Source of the DNA: Kitasatospora sp. MAA4
GTDB taxonomy: Bacteria > Actinomycetota > Actinomycetes > Streptomycetales > Streptomycetaceae
Direction: 5' to 3'
Assembly (NCBI RefSeq): GCF_029893355.1
Contig: NZ_JARZAI010000010.1
Coordinates: 186,001-250,000, forward strand
DNA: 64,000 nt
Shown here: one piece after another, positions 21,421 through 60,395 of the stretch
Position numbering within the stretch: position 1 is the stretch's first letter
Layout of the letters: each line of letters begins with the position of its first letter
Made by a program: the position numbers and the translations under genes
The notes under the pieces: model-generated
What the model was told of the DNA's origin: nothing
Seen by the model: the letters and a program-made list of their open reading frames with translations, nothing else
Database searches by the model: none

Positions 21421-24400
21421 TCAGCGGTCGCTCAGACGGCCGAGCTCGTTGTCGATGAATGCGAAGACTTCGTCCGTACTGGCGGACTCGATCCGCTCGG
21501 CCACACTGGCCGCCGCGCCGTCCGCATCGGCCTCCCGCCACTTCTCCAGCAGGTGGCGCAGCCGGGCGGAGACGGCGGCCCGGGTCAGCTCGTCCGGCTC
21601 GCCAGCGGTCAACACGGCGTCGAGGCGGTCGAGTTCCGCCAGCAGCGACGGCCCCTCGGCTGCGCCGCGTTCGTCCAGCAGCTCGGCGAGCAGGTGATCG
21701 GCAAGGACGACGGGACTTGGGTAGTCGAAGACCAGGGTTGCCGGCAGACGCAAGCCGGTGACGGCCGTCAGCCGGTTGCGCAGCTCCACCGCCGTCAGGG
21801 AGTCGACGCCCAGGTCGCGGAACTCCCGTGTCACGTCGAGGGACTTGGCCGACGCGTGGCCCAACACCCCTGCTGCCTCGGTCCGTACGAGATCCACGAC
21901 GAAGCGCAGCCGCTCGCCGTCGCGCAGTCCGCGCACCCGGGCCGCGAGGGCAGCCGTCGTCCCCGCGCCACCGCCGCCGGTCGCCGCCGCCCGCCGGGTC
22001 CCGCGGACCAGGCCGCGCAGCAGCGCGGGCACCTCGCCCTGCATCCGCATGGCACCGGCGGCCCTGCCGATCGGGACCAGGTAGGCCCGGTCGACGGTCA
22101 TCGCGGCGTCGAGCAGGGCCAGGCCCTGGGCGACGGTCAGCGGCGGGACGCCGGAGGCGTTGATGCGGTGCATGTCGGCGTCGGAGAGGGTGCCGGTCAT
22201 GCCGGTGGCCTGCGCCCAGGCGCCCCAGGCGAGGGACTGGGCGGCCAGGCCACGGGAGCGGCGATGCTGAGCGAGGGCGTCCAGGAAGACGTTGCCGGCG
22301 GCGTAGTTGCCCTGGCCTGCGCTGCCCATCACACCGGAGATGGAGGAGAAGAGGACGAAGGCGGAGAGGTTCTGGTGTGCGGTGAGCTCGTGCAGATGCC
22401 AGGCCGCATCCACCTTGGGCCGCAGCACACCGGAGAGGCGCTCGGGGGTGAGGGAGGTGACCACGCCGTCGTCCAGCACACCGGCCGTGTGGATCACCGC
22501 GGTGATCGGGACCCCCGCCAGCACGGCTGCGAGCGCGGCGCGGTCCGCGACATCGCAGGCGGTTACGGTCACCTCGGCACCCAGAGCGGCGAGTTCGACC
22601 ACCAACTCCTCAGCGCCAGGCGCTTCGAGACCACGACGGCTCAGCAGCAGGAGACTGCGCACGCCGTGCTCAGCCACCAGATGGCGGGCCACCTCCCGGC
22701 CCAGACCACCCGTACCACCGGTGACCAGCACCGTCCCGGACGGATCCCAGGTCGCCGCGCCCACGGAGGTGCCCAGGCGGGCCAACCGGCCGACCCGGAG
22801 GACGCCGTCCCGGACGGCGAACTGTGCCTCCCCGGCCAGCCCCGGCAGTGCGGTGGCGATGTCCTCGTCCTTCTCGATGTCGAGGAGGACGAACCGGCCC
22901 GGGTGCTCGGAGGCGGCGGAACGCACCAGGCCCCAGGCCGCGGCGCCGGCCAGATCCTCACCCGACACTGCGCCGCGCGTCACGAACACCAGTCGCGAGC
23001 CAGCGAACCGCTCCTCCGCGAGCCACTCCCGGACCAGACTCAACACCCGCGCGGTGGTCGCGTGCACCGACTCCACCACAGCGCCGGAACCAGCCAGCGG
23101 AACCAGCACCACCGCCTCGCACCCGACCCCCGCAAGCGAATCGGCGTCGGGGGCGAGCGTCACGCTGCGCGGCACCTCGGCCGCGACCCGGTTCCCGGCG
23201 ACCGGCACCCACTCCAGCGTCAGCAACCCGTCCAGGCCGGCATCCGAGGCAGGCGCGAGCGCGATCGGCGGCGCCGACAGCAGGACGGACTCCACCGAGA
23301 GCACCGGCAAGCCCTCGGTATCGGCCACGGCCACGGACACCGAGTCCGCGCCGGTCCGCACGACCCGCAGCCGGACCGACGTCGCTCCCGTCGCGTGCAG
23401 GGACACCCCGGTCCAGCGCGACGGCAGCAGCAGTTCCTCGTCGTCCACCCCGGCAAAGCCGACAACCTGCACCGCGGCCTCCAGCAGGGCCGGATGCAAC
23501 CCGAACGCCCCGGCATCGCCGACCAGTCCTGAGAGGGCGGCCTCGACGAACACCTCGTCGTCCCGCTGCCATACCGACCGCACCGTGCGGAAGGCGGGCC
23601 CGAACGCGCTCGGCTCGTAGAAGCCGTCCATGTCCACAGCCACGGCGTCCCGAGGCGGCCACTGCGCGGCGTCGAACTCCACCGACTGCGCGTCCGCGTC
23701 CGCGTCCGCCAGCGTGCCCGTGGCGTGCCGCGTCCAGGGCTCCTCGGGGGCAGCATCGGCGGGCCGCGCGTAGCAACTGACCGCGCGGGCACCGGAGTCG
23801 TCGGGGGAACCCACCCACACCTGGATCGCCACGGCGCCGTCCTGGGAGAGCACCAGCGGCTCGGTGAGAGTGAGCTCCCCGACCCGGTCGCAGCCGACCT
23901 GGTCGCCCGCACGGACGGCCAGCTCCAGGAAGCCGGTGGCCGGGAAGACGACGACCCCGTTCACCGTGTAATCCGCAAGCCACGGGTGCGACTTGAGCGA
24001 CAGTCGCCCGGTCAGCAGCGCGCTCGCGGAGTCGGCCAGCGGTACCGCCGCGCCGAGCAGCGGGTGCTCGGCCGGGGTCAGGCCGGCGCCCGTCACGTCA
24101 CCCGGCTGGGCGGCCGGCTCGGGCCAGTAGCGCTCGCGCTGGAAGGGGTAGGTGGGCAGGTCCATGCGGCGGGCGCCGGTGCCCTCGAACGCCTGCGACC
24201 AGTCCAGTCGGACGCCCGCGACGTGCAGCTGCGCGAGGCCGGTGAGCAGCGCGGCCTCCTCCGGGCGGCCCCTGCGCAGGGCGGGGGCGGCGACGGCGTC
24301 CTCGACCAGCGCGGACAGGACGCCGTCGGGGCCCAGCTCCAGGAACGCCGAGACACCCTCGCTGGTGAGTGCGTCCAGCCCGTCGGCGAAGCGGACGGCT

Positions 24401-27400
24401 TCGCGCACGTGGCGCACCCAGTACTCCGGCGTGCACACCAGCTCCGGCGACGCCACCGCGCCCGTCACGTTCGACACCAGCGGGATGCGCGGCGCCTCGA
24501 AGGTCAGACCCGCGAGGACGGCGCGGAAGTCCTCCAGCATCGGGTCCATCAACGGCGAGTGGAACGCGTGCGACACCCGCAGGCGGCTGCTCTTGCCGAA
24601 GTGCCCGCAGACCTCCTCGACGGCGTCCTCGGTGCCGGAGATCACCACCGACGACGGGCCGTTCACGGCCGCAATCGACACGAACTCGCCCAGCAGCGGC
24701 AGGACTTCTTCCTCCGACGCCCGCAACGCCACCATCGCGCCACCCGTCGGCAGCGCCTGCATCAGGCGGCCGCGCGCCGCAACCAGCGCACAGGCGTCCG
24801 CCAGCGAGAACACGCCGGCCACATGCGCGGCCGCCACCTCGCCGATCGAATGACCCGCCACGAAGTCCGGCACCACACCCCACGACTCGACCAACCGGAA
24901 CAGCGCCACCTCCACCGCGAACAACCCCGCCTGCGCGAAGTCCGTCCGGTTCAACAGCTCCTGATCCTCACCCCACACGACATCCCGCACGGGACCGTCG
25001 AACTGCGCGCACACCGCGTCGAACGCCTCCGCGAACACCGGGAAGCGGGCATACAACTCCCGTCCCATCCCGAGGCGTTGCGAGCCCTGCCCGGAAAAGA
25101 GCAGCGCCAGCGACCGCTCCACCGCCACTCCTCGCGCAACCTCCACACCATCCACCAGCACAGCCCGATGCGCGAAGTCCGTACGCCCCGCCAGCGAATA
25201 GCCCGCATCCAGCGCAGGAAGCCCGGCGAGCTGCGACAGCCGCGCGTCCAGCGCCGCCTCGGACCTCCCCGACACCACCCACGGCACCACCACCCCCGCC
25301 AACACGACCGGCTCGTCCACGACGGCTGCCGGCGCCTGCTCAAGCACCACATGCGCGTTGGTCCCGCTCAAGCCGAAGGAGGAGACGCCCGCCCGCCAGG
25401 GCCGTGCCGTCTCAGGCCAGGGTGTCGGCTCGGTGAGCAGACGCACCGCTCCTTCGGACCAGTCGACGTGCGTGGACGGCGCATCCACATGCAGCGTGCG
25501 CGGCAGCACACCGTGCCGCATCGCCAGCACCATCTTGATCACACCCGCAACACCCGCCGCCGCCTGCGTGTGCCCGATGTTCGACTTCACCGAGCCGAGC
25601 CACAAGGGGTGTTGGCGCTCCTGCCCGTACGTGGCGAGCAGCGCCTGCGCCTCGATCGGGTCACCCAGCGGCGTCCCCGTCCCGTGCCCCTCCACCGCGT
25701 CCACCTCGGCGCCGGACAGGCCCGCATTCGCCAACGCCTGCCGGATCACCCGCTGCTGCGACGGACCGTTCGGCGCCGTCAGCCCATTGGACGCGCCATC
25801 CTGGTTCACCGCCGACCCGCGCACCACCGCCAACACCTCGTGCCCATTGCGCCGCGCATCGCTCAAGCGCTCCAGCACCAGGACGCCAACGCCCTCCGAC
25901 CACCCCGTGCCGTCCGCCGCATCCGCAAACGCCTTGCACCGCCCGTCCGTTGCCAGCCCGCCCTGCCGACTGAAACCGAGGAAAGCCATCGGCGTGGACA
26001 GCACCGTCACACCACCCGCCAGCGCCATCGAGCACTCGCCGCTGCGCAACGAATGCGCGGCCAAGTGCATCGCGACCAGCGAGGAGGAGCACGCCGTGTC
26101 GATGGTGAGCGCGGGACCCTCCAGGCCGAGAGCGTAGGAGACCCGCCCCGAGATGACACTGTTCGCCAGACCGGTGCTGGCGTGGCCCTCGACGTCCTCG
26201 CGGGAGTTCATCACCAGCGTGGCGTAGTCCTGGCCCGTGGTTCCGACGAAGACCCCGGTCCGGCTGCCGCGCAGCGACACCGGGTCGATCCCGGCCCGCT
26301 CGAACGCCTCCCAGGAGGTTTCCAGCAGCAGCCGCTGCTGCGGGTCCATCGCCAGCGCCTCGCGCGGCGAGATACCGAAGAACCCCGCGTCGAACGCGCC
26401 CAGTTCGGTGAGGAAGCCGCCCTGCCGGGCCGCGCTGGCGCTGCGGCCCTCCGGCCCGGAGCCGAAGAGGGCCTCCAGATCCCAGCCGCGGTCGGTCGGG
26501 AATGCGGTCATGCCCTCGCGGCCCTCGGAGACGAGGTCCCAGAGCCCCTCGGGCGTGTCGACCCCGCCCGGCATCCGGCAGGCCATGCCCACGATGACGA
26601 TCGGGTCGTCGCTGTCCACGTCGGCGGCCACCGCCGGGGTACCGAGATCGCCGTGCTCGTCCAGGAGTTGGGCGAGCAGGTGCTCGGCGAGGACGGTGGG
26701 ACTCGGGTAGTCGAAGACAAGGGTTGCCGGCAGACGCAGGCCGGTGACGGCCGTCAGCCGGTTGCGCAGCTCCAGCGCGGTCAGCGAGTCCACGCCCAGG
26801 TCGCGGAACTCCCGCGCAGGGTCCACCGACTTGGCCGACGCATGGCCCAACACCCCTGATGCCTCAGTCCGTACGAGGTCCACGACGTAGCGGATCCGGT
26901 CGGCCTCGCGCAGGTCGGACAGCTGGGTCACCAGCGCCGCCACCGTCCCCGCACCGCCGTCGGCGGTCGCGGCCAGTCGCCGGGAGGGCCGGAAGAGCGA
27001 GCGGAACAGCGGCGGCACCTCGCCCGGCACGGCCTTGGCCCCTATGGTCAGGCCGAGGGGGACGAGGAAGGGTGCGTCGACGGTCATCGCGGCGTCGAGT
27101 AGCGCCAGGCCCTGGGCGACGGTCAGCGGCGGGACGCCGGAGGCGTTGATGCGGTGCATGTCGGCGTCGGAGAGGGTGCCGGTCATGCCGCTGGTCTGCG
27201 CCCAGGCGCCCCAGGCGAGGGACTGGGCGGCCAGGCCACGGGAGCGGCGATGTTGAGCGAGGGCGTCCAGGAAGACGTTGCCGGCGGCGTAGTTGCCCTG
27301 GCCGGCGCTGCCCATCACACCAGAGATGGACGAGAAGAGGACGAAGGCGGACAGGTTCAAGTGCGCGGTGAGCTCGTGCAGATGCCAGGCCGCATCCACC

Positions 27401-30400
27401 TTCGGCCGCAGCACGCCCGAGAGGCGCTCAGGGGTGAGCGAGGTGACCACACCGTCGTCCAGCACACCGGCCGTGTGGATCACCGCGGTGAGCGGAACCC
27501 CCGCCAGCGTCTCGGCCAGCGCGGCGCGGTCCGCGACGTCGCAAGCCGCCACCACGACCTCCGCGCCGAGGCCGGTCAGTTCGGCCACCAGCTCCTCGGC
27601 ACCGGGCGCGGCCAGACCGCGACGGCTCAGCAGCAGGAGACTGCGCACGCCGTGCTCGATGACCAGGTGACGCGCCACCTCGCGGCCCAGACCCCCCGTG
27701 CCACCGGTGACCAGGACTGTGCCCGACGCGTCCCAGCTCTCGGCGCCGACGGACGCACCCAGACGGGCCAACCGGCCCACCAGCGCCACGCCGTCGCGTA
27801 CCAGCACCTGCGGCTCCCCCGCCGCCAGCACCCGCGCCAGCGGCAACTCCGCATCGCCCTCCACGTCCACCAGCAGGAACCGGCCCGGGTTCTCCGACTG
27901 CGCCGACCGCACCAGACCCCACACCGCCGCAGCAGCCAGATCCTCACCCGACACCGCGCCACGCGTCACGAACACCAGCCGCGAGCGGCTGAAGCGCTCC
28001 TCCGCCAACCACTCCCGCACCAGACCCAACACCCGCGCGGTGGTCACGTGCACGGACTCCACCACAGCGCCGGAACCAACCAGCGGAACCAGCACCACTG
28101 CCTCGTCCCCGCCGACCTCTGCCAGCGAGGCGGCGTCGGCAGCGAGCGTCACGCTGCGCGGCGCCTCACCCGCGACCCGGTCCCCGACGGCCGGGACCCA
28201 CTCCAGCGTCAGCAACGACCCCAGATCGGTGCCCAGTTGTGCGACCGATGCCGCCCCGAGGACGACCTCCTCCGCCGAGAGCACAGGCGCGCCTTCGACA
28301 TCGACCACCGCGAGGGACACAGCGTCCGGACTGGTCCTCACCAGCCGCGCCCGCACCACCGACGCGCCCGACGCGTGCAGCGATACGCCGGCCCAGGACT
28401 GCGGGACCATTTCCAGCGGCCCCAGCACCGAGGCCAGCAGCGCAGGGTGCAAGCCGAAGCGACCGGCATCACCCGTCAGCTCCGCCTCGACGAAGACCTC
28501 GTCCCCCCGCCGCCACACCGACCGCACCCCCGGCAGCCCGTCAGCGTCCACCACCACCGCACCACGCGGCGGCCACACCGACGCATCGAACTCCGCCACC
28601 CGCTCACCCGCCACCAACACACCCGACGCATGCTCAACCCACGGACCGTCCACCACCCCCGCCCCACGCGAGAAGAAACCCACCGCGCGAGCACCGGACG
28701 CGTCTGGGCCGTCGATGCGCAGCTGGACGACCACGTCCCGGCCCTCGCCAAGCAGCAGTGGCGCAGACAGCGTCAGCGATTCCACCCGGTCGCAGCCGAC
28801 CTGGTCACCGGCCCGGATCGCCTGCTCCAGGAAGCCCGCCGCCGGGAAGAGCACGGTCCCGTCCACCAGCTGCTCGGCCAGCCACGGATGGTCCCGCAGC
28901 GACAGCCTGCCCGTGAACAGCACGCCCTCGGAGCCCGCGAGCGGGAGTGCTGCGCCGAGCAGGGGGTGCTCGGCCGCGATCAGCCCGACGGCCGTCACGT
29001 CGCCCGCGTCGGGTGACAGCGCGGGCCAGTAGCGCTCGCGCTGGAACGGGTAGGTGGGCAGATCCACCCGGCGGGCGCCGGTGCCCTCGAACACCCGCGA
29101 CCAGTCCAGCCGGACGCCCGCCACATACAGCCGCGCGAGACCGGTCAGCAGCGCAGCCTCCTCCGGGCGGCCCCTGCGCAGGGCGGAAGCGGCGACGGCG
29201 TCCTCGACCAGCGCGGACAGCACACCGTCCGGGCCCAGCTCCAGGAACGCCGAGACACCCTCGCCCCTCAGCGCGTCCAGGCCATCGGCAAATCGGACGG
29301 CCTCGCGCACGTGCCGCACCCAGTACTCCGGCGTGCAGACCAACTCCGGCGACGCGACCTCACCCGTCACGTTCAACACCAGCGGGATGCGCGGCGCCTC
29401 GAAGGTCAGACCCGCCACCACCGCCCGGAACTCCTCCAGCATCGGATCCATCAACGGCGAGTGGAACGCATGCGACACCCGCAGCCGGGTGCTCTTGCCG
29501 AAATGCCCGCAGACCGCCTCCACGGCCTCCTCCGCACCGGAGATCACCACCGACGACGGACCGTTCACCGCCGCAATCGACACCAACTCACCCAGCAGCG
29601 GCAGAACTTCAGCCTCCGACGCCCGCAACGCCACCATCGCACCACCCGGCGGCAGCGCCTGCATCAGGCGACCACGCGCCGCGACCAGCGCACACGCATC
29701 CGCCAGCGAGAACACCCCCGCCACATGCGCAGCCGCCACCTCACCGATCGAATGACCCGCCACGAAGTCCGGCACCACGCCCCACGACTCGACCAGCCGG
29801 AAGAGCGCCACCTCCACCGCGAACAACCCCGCCTGCGCAAAGTCCGTCCGGCTCAACAGCTCCTCATCCTCACCCCACACAACCTCCCGCACCGGCACCT
29901 CGAACCCGGCACACACCGCATCGAACGCCTCCGCGAACACCGGGAAACGGGCATACAACTCCCGTCCCATCCCCAGCCGCTGAGACCCCTGCCCCGAGAA
30001 CAACAGCGCCAGCGACCGCTCCACCGCCACCCCCCGCGCAACCTCCACACCATCCACCAGCACAGCCCGATGCACGAAGTCCGTACGCCCCGCCAACGTA
30101 TAGCCCGCATCCAGAGCGGGCAGCCCAGCAAGCCTCGACAGCTGCGCATCCAGCGCCGCCTCCGACTTGCCCGACACCACCCACGGCACCACCACACCCG
30201 CCAGCACGGACCCCTCAGCATCAACTGGCGGCACCTGCTCGACAATCACATGCGCATTGGTCCCGCTGATCCCGAACGACGACACGCCCGCGCGCCAAGG
30301 CCGGTCCACCGCGGGCCAGTCGGTCGACTCCGTCAGGAGCGCCACATCCCCGGCCGACCAGTCCACGTGCGTGGACGGCTCGTCCACATGCAACGTCCGC

Positions 30401-31608
30401 GGCAGCACACCTTGCCGCATCGCCAGCACCATCTTGATCACGCCCGCGACACCCGCCGCCGCCTGCGTGTGCCCGATGTTCGACTTCACCGACCCAAGCC
30501 ACAACGGGTGTTGACGCTTCTGCCCGTACGTCGCCAGCAGCGCCTGCGCCTCGATCGGGTCGCCCAGCGGCGTCCCCGTCCCATGCCCCTCCACCACGTC
30601 CACCTCAGCGCCGGACAGACCCGCGCTCGCCAACGCCTGCCGGATCACCCGCTGCTGCGACGGACCGTTCGGCGCGGTGAAGCCGTTGCTCGCGCCGTCC
30701 TGGTTCACCGCCGACCCGCGCACCACCGCCAACACCTGATGCCCGTTGCGCCGCGCATCGCTCAGCCGCTCCAACACCAGCAGGCCGACGCCCTCCGCCC
30801 AGCCCGTGCCGTCCGCCGCGTCCGCGAATGCCTTGCACCGCCCGTCCGAGGCCAGGCCGCCCTGTCGGCTGAACTCCATCAGCGAGCCGGGCGTCGACAT
30901 GACGTTCACTCCGCCGGCCAGCGCCAGCGAGCACTCGCCCGAGCGCAGCGCCTGGACCGCCCAGTGGAGTGCCACCAGGGACGAGGAGCACGCCGTGTCG
31001 ACCGTCACGGCCGGGCCCTCCAGGCCCAGCGTGTACGAAAGGCGGCCGGAGGTGGCGCTGGCGGCGATGCCGGTGCCGATGTCACCGGTGGCGTCCGCCA
31101 GCGAGCGCACCAGGAGGTACGCGTAGTCCTGGCCGTTCGTGCCGACGAAGACGCCGGTCCGGCTGCCGCGCAGCGACACCGGGTCGATCCCGGCCCGCTC
31201 GAACGCCTCCCAGGAGGTTTCGAGCAGCAGCCGCTGCTGCGGGTCCATCGAAACGGCCTCGCGCGGCGAGATGCCGAAGAAATCGGCGTCGAAGTCCGCG
31301 ACGGTGTCCAGGAATCCGCCGCCCCGGCTCACCTTGGTGCCGCGTGCGTCGGTGCCGGCCTGCCGCAGGGCGTCGAGGTCCCAGCCCCGGTCGGTGGGGT
31401 AGTCGGACATCGCGTCGGTGCCGGAGGACACCAGGTCCCAGAGGTCCTCCGGTGAGGTGACGCCGCCGGGGTAGCGGCAGCTCATCGCGACGATGGCGAT
31501 CGGCTCGGTGGCCGCGGCGAGCAGCTTCCGGTTCTGCCGCCGCAGCCGCTCGGCCTCCTTCAGCGAGGACCGGAGGGCTTCGGCAACCTTGTCTTGGGGC
31601 ATGGTCAT
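21421..31608 (-). CDS. Polyene PKS subunit, two modules (M7-M8)
   Basis: 3,395 residues: N-terminal docking helix ([20 protein letters not shown]), M7 KS-AT-DH-KR-ACP, M8 KS-AT-DH-KR-ACP, and a C-terminal docking tail ending [19 protein letters not shown]. Both ATs are malonyl type and both KRs are intact B-type. Both DHs have lost catalytic residues, so two hydroxyls (predicted C11 and C9) are laid down. The start is ATG 31608, with GGAGAG six nt upstream; longer in-frame starts overlap the previous gene and lack docking character. It begins 13 nt after the six-module PKS stop and ends 36 nt before the next start, so the three genes form one operon. Its C-terminal docking class fits the KLxDYLK-type N-terminus of the next protein. 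In role it corresponds to part of NysJ/AmphJ or FscE. Confidence 0.95.
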   Translation of the reverse strand: MTMPQDKVAEALRSSLKEAERLRRQNRKLLAAATEPIAIVAMSCRYPGGVTSPEDLWDLVSSGTDAMSDYPTDRGWDLDALRQAGTDARGTKVSRGGGFLDTVADFDADFFGISPREAVSMDPQQRLLLETSWEAFERAGIDPVSLRGSRTGVFVGTNGQDYAYLLVRSLADATGDIGTGIAASATSGRLSYTLGLEGPAVTVDTACSSSLVALHWAVQALRSGECSLALAGGVNVMSTPGSLMEFSRQGGLASDGRCKAFADAADGTGWAEGVGLLVLERLSDARRNGHQVLAVVRGSAVNQDGASNGFTAPNGPSQQRVIRQALASAGLSGAEVDVVEGHGTGTPLGDPIEAQALLATYGQKRQHPLWLGSVKSNIGHTQAAAGVAGVIKMVLAMRQGVLPRTLHVDEPSTHVDWSAGDVALLTESTDWPAVDRPWRAGVSSFGISGTNAHVIVEQVPPVDAEGSVLAGVVVPWVVSGKSEAALDAQLSRLAGLPALDAGYTLAGRTDFVHRAVLVDGVEVARGVAVERSLALLFSGQGSQRLGMGRELYARFPVFAEAFDAVCAGFEVPVREVVWGEDEELLSRTDFAQAGLFAVEVALFRLVESWGVVPDFVAGHSIGEVAAAHVAGVFSLADACALVAARGRLMQALPPGGAMVALRASEAEVLPLLGELVSIAAVNGPSSVVISGAEEAVEAVCGHFGKSTRLRVSHAFHSPLMDPMLEEFRAVVAGLTFEAPRIPLVLNVTGEVASPELVCTPEYWVRHVREAVRFADGLDALRGEGVSAFLELGPDGVLSALVEDAVAASALRRGRPEEAALLTGLARLYVAGVRLDWSRVFEGTGARRVDLPTYPFQRERYWPALSPDAGDVTAVGLIAAEHPLLGAALPLAGSEGVLFTGRLSLRDHPWLAEQLVDGTVLFPAAGFLEQAIRAGDQVGCDRVESLTLSAPLLLGEGRDVVVQLRIDGPDASGARAVGFFSRGAGVVDGPWVEHASGVLVAGERVAEFDASVWPPRGAVVVDADGLPGVRSVWRRGDEVFVEAELTGDAGRFGLHPALLASVLGPLEMVPQSWAGVSLHASGASVVRARLVRTSPDAVSLAVVDVEGAPVLSAEEVVLGAASVAQLGTDLGSLLTLEWVPAVGDRVAGEAPRSVTLAADAASLAEVGGDEAVVLVPLVGSGAVVESVHVTTARVLGLVREWLAEERFSRSRLVFVTRGAVSGEDLAAAAVWGLVRSAQSENPGRFLLVDVEGDAELPLARVLAAGEPQVLVRDGVALVGRLARLGASVGAESWDASGTVLVTGGTGGLGREVARHLVIEHGVRSLLLLSRRGLAAPGAEELVAELTGLGAEVVVAACDVADRAALAETLAGVPLTAVIHTAGVLDDGVVTSLTPERLSGVLRPKVDAAWHLHELTAHLNLSAFVLFSSISGVMGSAGQGNYAAGNVFLDALAQHRRSRGLAAQSLAWGAWAQTSGMTGTLSDADMHRINASGVPPLTVAQGLALLDAAMTVDAPFLVPLGLTIGAKAVPGEVPPLFRSLFRPSRRLAATADGGAGTVAALVTQLSDLREADRIRYVVDLVRTEASGVLGHASAKSVDPAREFRDLGVDSLTALELRNRLTAVTGLRLPATLVFDYPSPTVLAEHLLAQLLDEHGDLGTPAVAADVDSDDPIVIVGMACRMPGGVDTPEGLWDLVSEGREGMTAFPTDRGWDLEALFGSGPEGRSASAARQGGFLTELGAFDAGFFGISPREALAMDPQQRLLLETSWEAFERAGIDPVSLRGSRTGVFVGTTGQDYATLVMNSREDVEGHASTGLANSVISGRVSYALGLEGPALTIDTACSSSLVAMHLAAHSLRSGECSMALAGGVTVLSTPMAFLGFSRQGGLATDGRCKAFADAADGTGWSEGVGVLVLERLSDARRNGHEVLAVVRGSAVNQDGASNGLTAPNGPSQQRVIRQALANAGLSGAEVDAVEGHGTGTPLGDPIEAQALLATYGQERQHPLWLGSVKSNIGHTQAAAGVAGVIKMVLAMRHGVLPRTLHVDAPSTHVDWSEGAVRLLTEPTPWPETARPWRAGVSSFGLSGTNAHVVLEQAPAAVVDEPVVLAGVVVPWVVSGRSEAALDARLSQLAGLPALDAGYSLAGRTDFAHRAVLVDGVEVARGVAVERSLALLFSGQGSQRLGMGRELYARFPVFAEAFDAVCAQFDGPVRDVVWGEDQELLNRTDFAQAGLFAVEVALFRLVESWGVVPDFVAGHSIGEVAAAHVAGVFSLADACALVAARGRLMQALPTGGAMVALRASEEEVLPLLGEFVSIAAVNGPSSVVISGTEDAVEEVCGHFGKSSRLRVSHAFHSPLMDPMLEDFRAVLAGLTFEAPRIPLVSNVTGAVASPELVCTPEYWVRHVREAVRFADGLDALTSEGVSAFLELGPDGVLSALVEDAVAAPALRRGRPEEAALLTGLAQLHVAGVRLDWSQAFEGTGARRMDLPTYPFQRERYWPEPAAQPGDVTGAGLTPAEHPLLGAAVPLADSASALLTGRLSLKSHPWLADYTVNGVVVFPATGFLELAVRAGDQVGCDRVGELTLTEPLVLSQDGAVAIQVWVGSPDDSGARAVSCYARPADAAPEEPWTRHATGTLADADADAQSVEFDAAQWPPRDAVAVDMDGFYEPSAFGPAFRTVRSVWQRDDEVFVEAALSGLVGDAGAFGLHPALLEAAVQVVGFAGVDDEELLLPSRWTGVSLHATGATSVRLRVVRTGADSVSVAVADTEGLPVLSVESVLLSAPPIALAPASDAGLDGLLTLEWVPVAGNRVAAEVPRSVTLAPDADSLAGVGCEAVVLVPLAGSGAVVESVHATTARVLSLVREWLAEERFAGSRLVFVTRGAVSGEDLAGAAAWGLVRSAASEHPGRFVLLDIEKDEDIATALPGLAGEAQFAVRDGVLRVGRLARLGTSVGAATWDPSGTVLVTGGTGGLGREVARHLVAEHGVRSLLLLSRRGLEAPGAEELVVELAALGAEVTVTACDVADRAALAAVLAGVPITAVIHTAGVLDDGVVTSLTPERLSGVLRPKVDAAWHLHELTAHQNLSAFVLFSSISGVMGSAGQGNYAAGNVFLDALAQHRRSRGLAAQSLAWGAWAQATGMTGTLSDADMHRINASGVPPLTVAQGLALLDAAMTVDRAYLVPIGRAAGAMRMQGEVPALLRGLVRGTRRAAATGGGGAGTTAALAARVRGLRDGERLRFVVDLVRTEAAGVLGHASAKSLDVTREFRDLGVDSLTAVELRNRLTAVTGLRLPATLVFDYPSPVVLADHLLAELLDERGAAEGPSLLAELDRLDAVLTAGEPDELTRAAVSARLRHLLEKWREADADGAAASVAERIESASTDEVFAFIDNELGRLSDR
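21670..26612 (-). other. Module M8: KS-AT(malonyl)-DH(inactive)-KR(B)-ACP
   Basis: The DH catalytic His is Tyr ([11 protein letters not shown]; codon 23968-23970, about residue 2,547) and the catalytic Asp is Glu (LLEAAVQ). The KR is intact B-type ([12 protein letters not shown]). [12 protein letters not shown]. Predicted hydroxyl at C9. Confidence 0.83.
26670..31507 (-). other. Module M7: KS-AT(malonyl)-DH(inactive)-KR(B)-ACP
   Basis: The DH catalytic His is Gln ([11 protein letters not shown]; codon 28870-28872, about residue 913), the Asp motif is LLASVLG, and the YGPxF region is deleted as in M9. The KR is intact B-type. [12 protein letters not shown]. Predicted hydroxyl at C11. Its AT cassette is almost the same DNA as that of M5. 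Confidence 0.83.
29041..30269 (-). repeat. AT cassette copy in M7 (pairs with 38405-39645)
   Basis: From the AT/post-AT linker to the KS/AT linker this 1.2-kb stretch is nearly identical by eye to 38405-39645 in M5, while the flanking KS sequence diverges at once (CTGATCCC against CTGACACC at the right boundary). The two copies are on the same strand, 9.4 kb apart, in different genes. Consistent with gene conversion or recombination of an AT domain. Confidence 0.75.
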
Positions 31609-31621
31609 GATCCGCTCTCCG

Positions 31622-59854
<28,233 letters not shown>

Positions 59855-59922
59855 CAACTCAACCCATCCCCAGCGCAGCACCGGCATTCCCGCACACCAG
59901 CGGCCAGTGTCCGGCGACCGCG

Positions 59923-59938
59923 CCAGGAAAACCCCTAG
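59923..59938. promoter_or_regulatory. PAS-LuxR operator-like site proximal to the six-module PKS
   Basis: CCAGGAAAACCCCTAG matches 13 of 16 positions of CTVGGGAWWTCCCBAG, 69-84 nt upstream of the PKS start at 59854. Confidence 0.45.
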
Positions 59939-59970
59939 TGATCGCCACCGGTCGCAAGGGGCCTGCGAGA

Positions 59971-59986
59971 CTAGGGATTTGCCGGG
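59971..59986. promoter_or_regulatory. PAS-LuxR operator-like site between PKS and small plus-strand gene
   Basis: CTAGGGATTTGCCGGG matches 14 of 16 positions of CTVGGGAWWTCCCBAG, with the whole left half-site exact. It lies 117 nt upstream of the PKS start and 24 nt before the GTG of the small plus-strand gene, so it could act on either or both. Confidence 0.55.
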
Positions 59987-60009
59987 CTCTCCCGGCGCAC
60001 GATCGAAGG

Positions 60010-60324
60010 GTGCTGGACGACCTCGACCAACTCGAACTCACCGAACCGGGCGCGGACGCGGACGCGGAAGGGCTCGACCTCCTCGCCCTCCTCGACCAAC
60101 AGCTCATCGCCCGGCTGCTGTTGAGGGTGCGCTGGGCCCGCGAGCAGCAGCTCCAGCGGCGGGCCGTCGGCCTGCCGGCCACCGCGCTGGCCCAGGAGAA
60201 CGCGATGCTGCGCCAGTACGTCGCCCGGCTCGGACCGGACGGCGCCGGCATCGCCCTGGCGATCCTCGCGCTGTCCGCCCCCGCAGCCCGTCCGCTGCCG
60301 GCCGACCCCGCAACCGACCGCTGA
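60010..60324 (+). CDS. Small unknown protein in the polyene control region
   Basis: About 104 residues from GTG 60010 (frame open upstream to 59938). I do not recognise it. Third codon positions are almost all G or C, as in real genes here. The sequence is leucine-rich: an acidic N-terminus ([20 protein letters not shown]), an amphipathic middle ([20 protein letters not shown]) and a hydrophobic stretch ([12 protein letters not shown]) too short and late for a clear membrane anchor. No signal peptide. It is divergent from the six-module PKS and convergent with the GDP-mannose dehydratase, with an operator-like palindrome just upstream and a perfect inverted repeat just after its stop. The position suggests a small cluster-associated or regulatory protein, but nothing in the sequence proves a role. 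A leaderless or upstream start is possible. Confidence 0.5.
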   Translation: MLDDLDQLELTEPGADADAEGLDLLALLDQQLIARLLLRVRWAREQQLQRRAVGLPATALAQENAMLRQYVARLGPDGAGIALAILALSAPAARPLPADPATDR

Positions 60325-60331
60325 GCGCACC

Positions 60332-60379
60332 AACGCCCGTCGGGTACCCGGCCGTTCGACCGGGTACCCGACGGGCGTT
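60332..60379. terminator. Perfect 20-bp inverted repeat, bidirectional terminator
   Basis: Arms 60332-60351 and 60360-60379 are perfectly complementary (20 bp, 8-nt loop CCGTTCGA). It lies 7 nt after the stop of the small plus-strand gene and 16 nt from the stop of the convergent dehydratase. The arms contain GGGTACCC, itself a palindrome. Confidence 0.85.
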
Positions 60380-60395
60380 CGCACTCCTGCCGGCA

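Noticed and set aside
59855..59887. Longer start for the six-module PKS at ATG 59887
   Set aside because: Adds 11 residues unlike any docking domain; [15 protein letters not shown] at 59854 is a standard start with GGGGATGG upstream.
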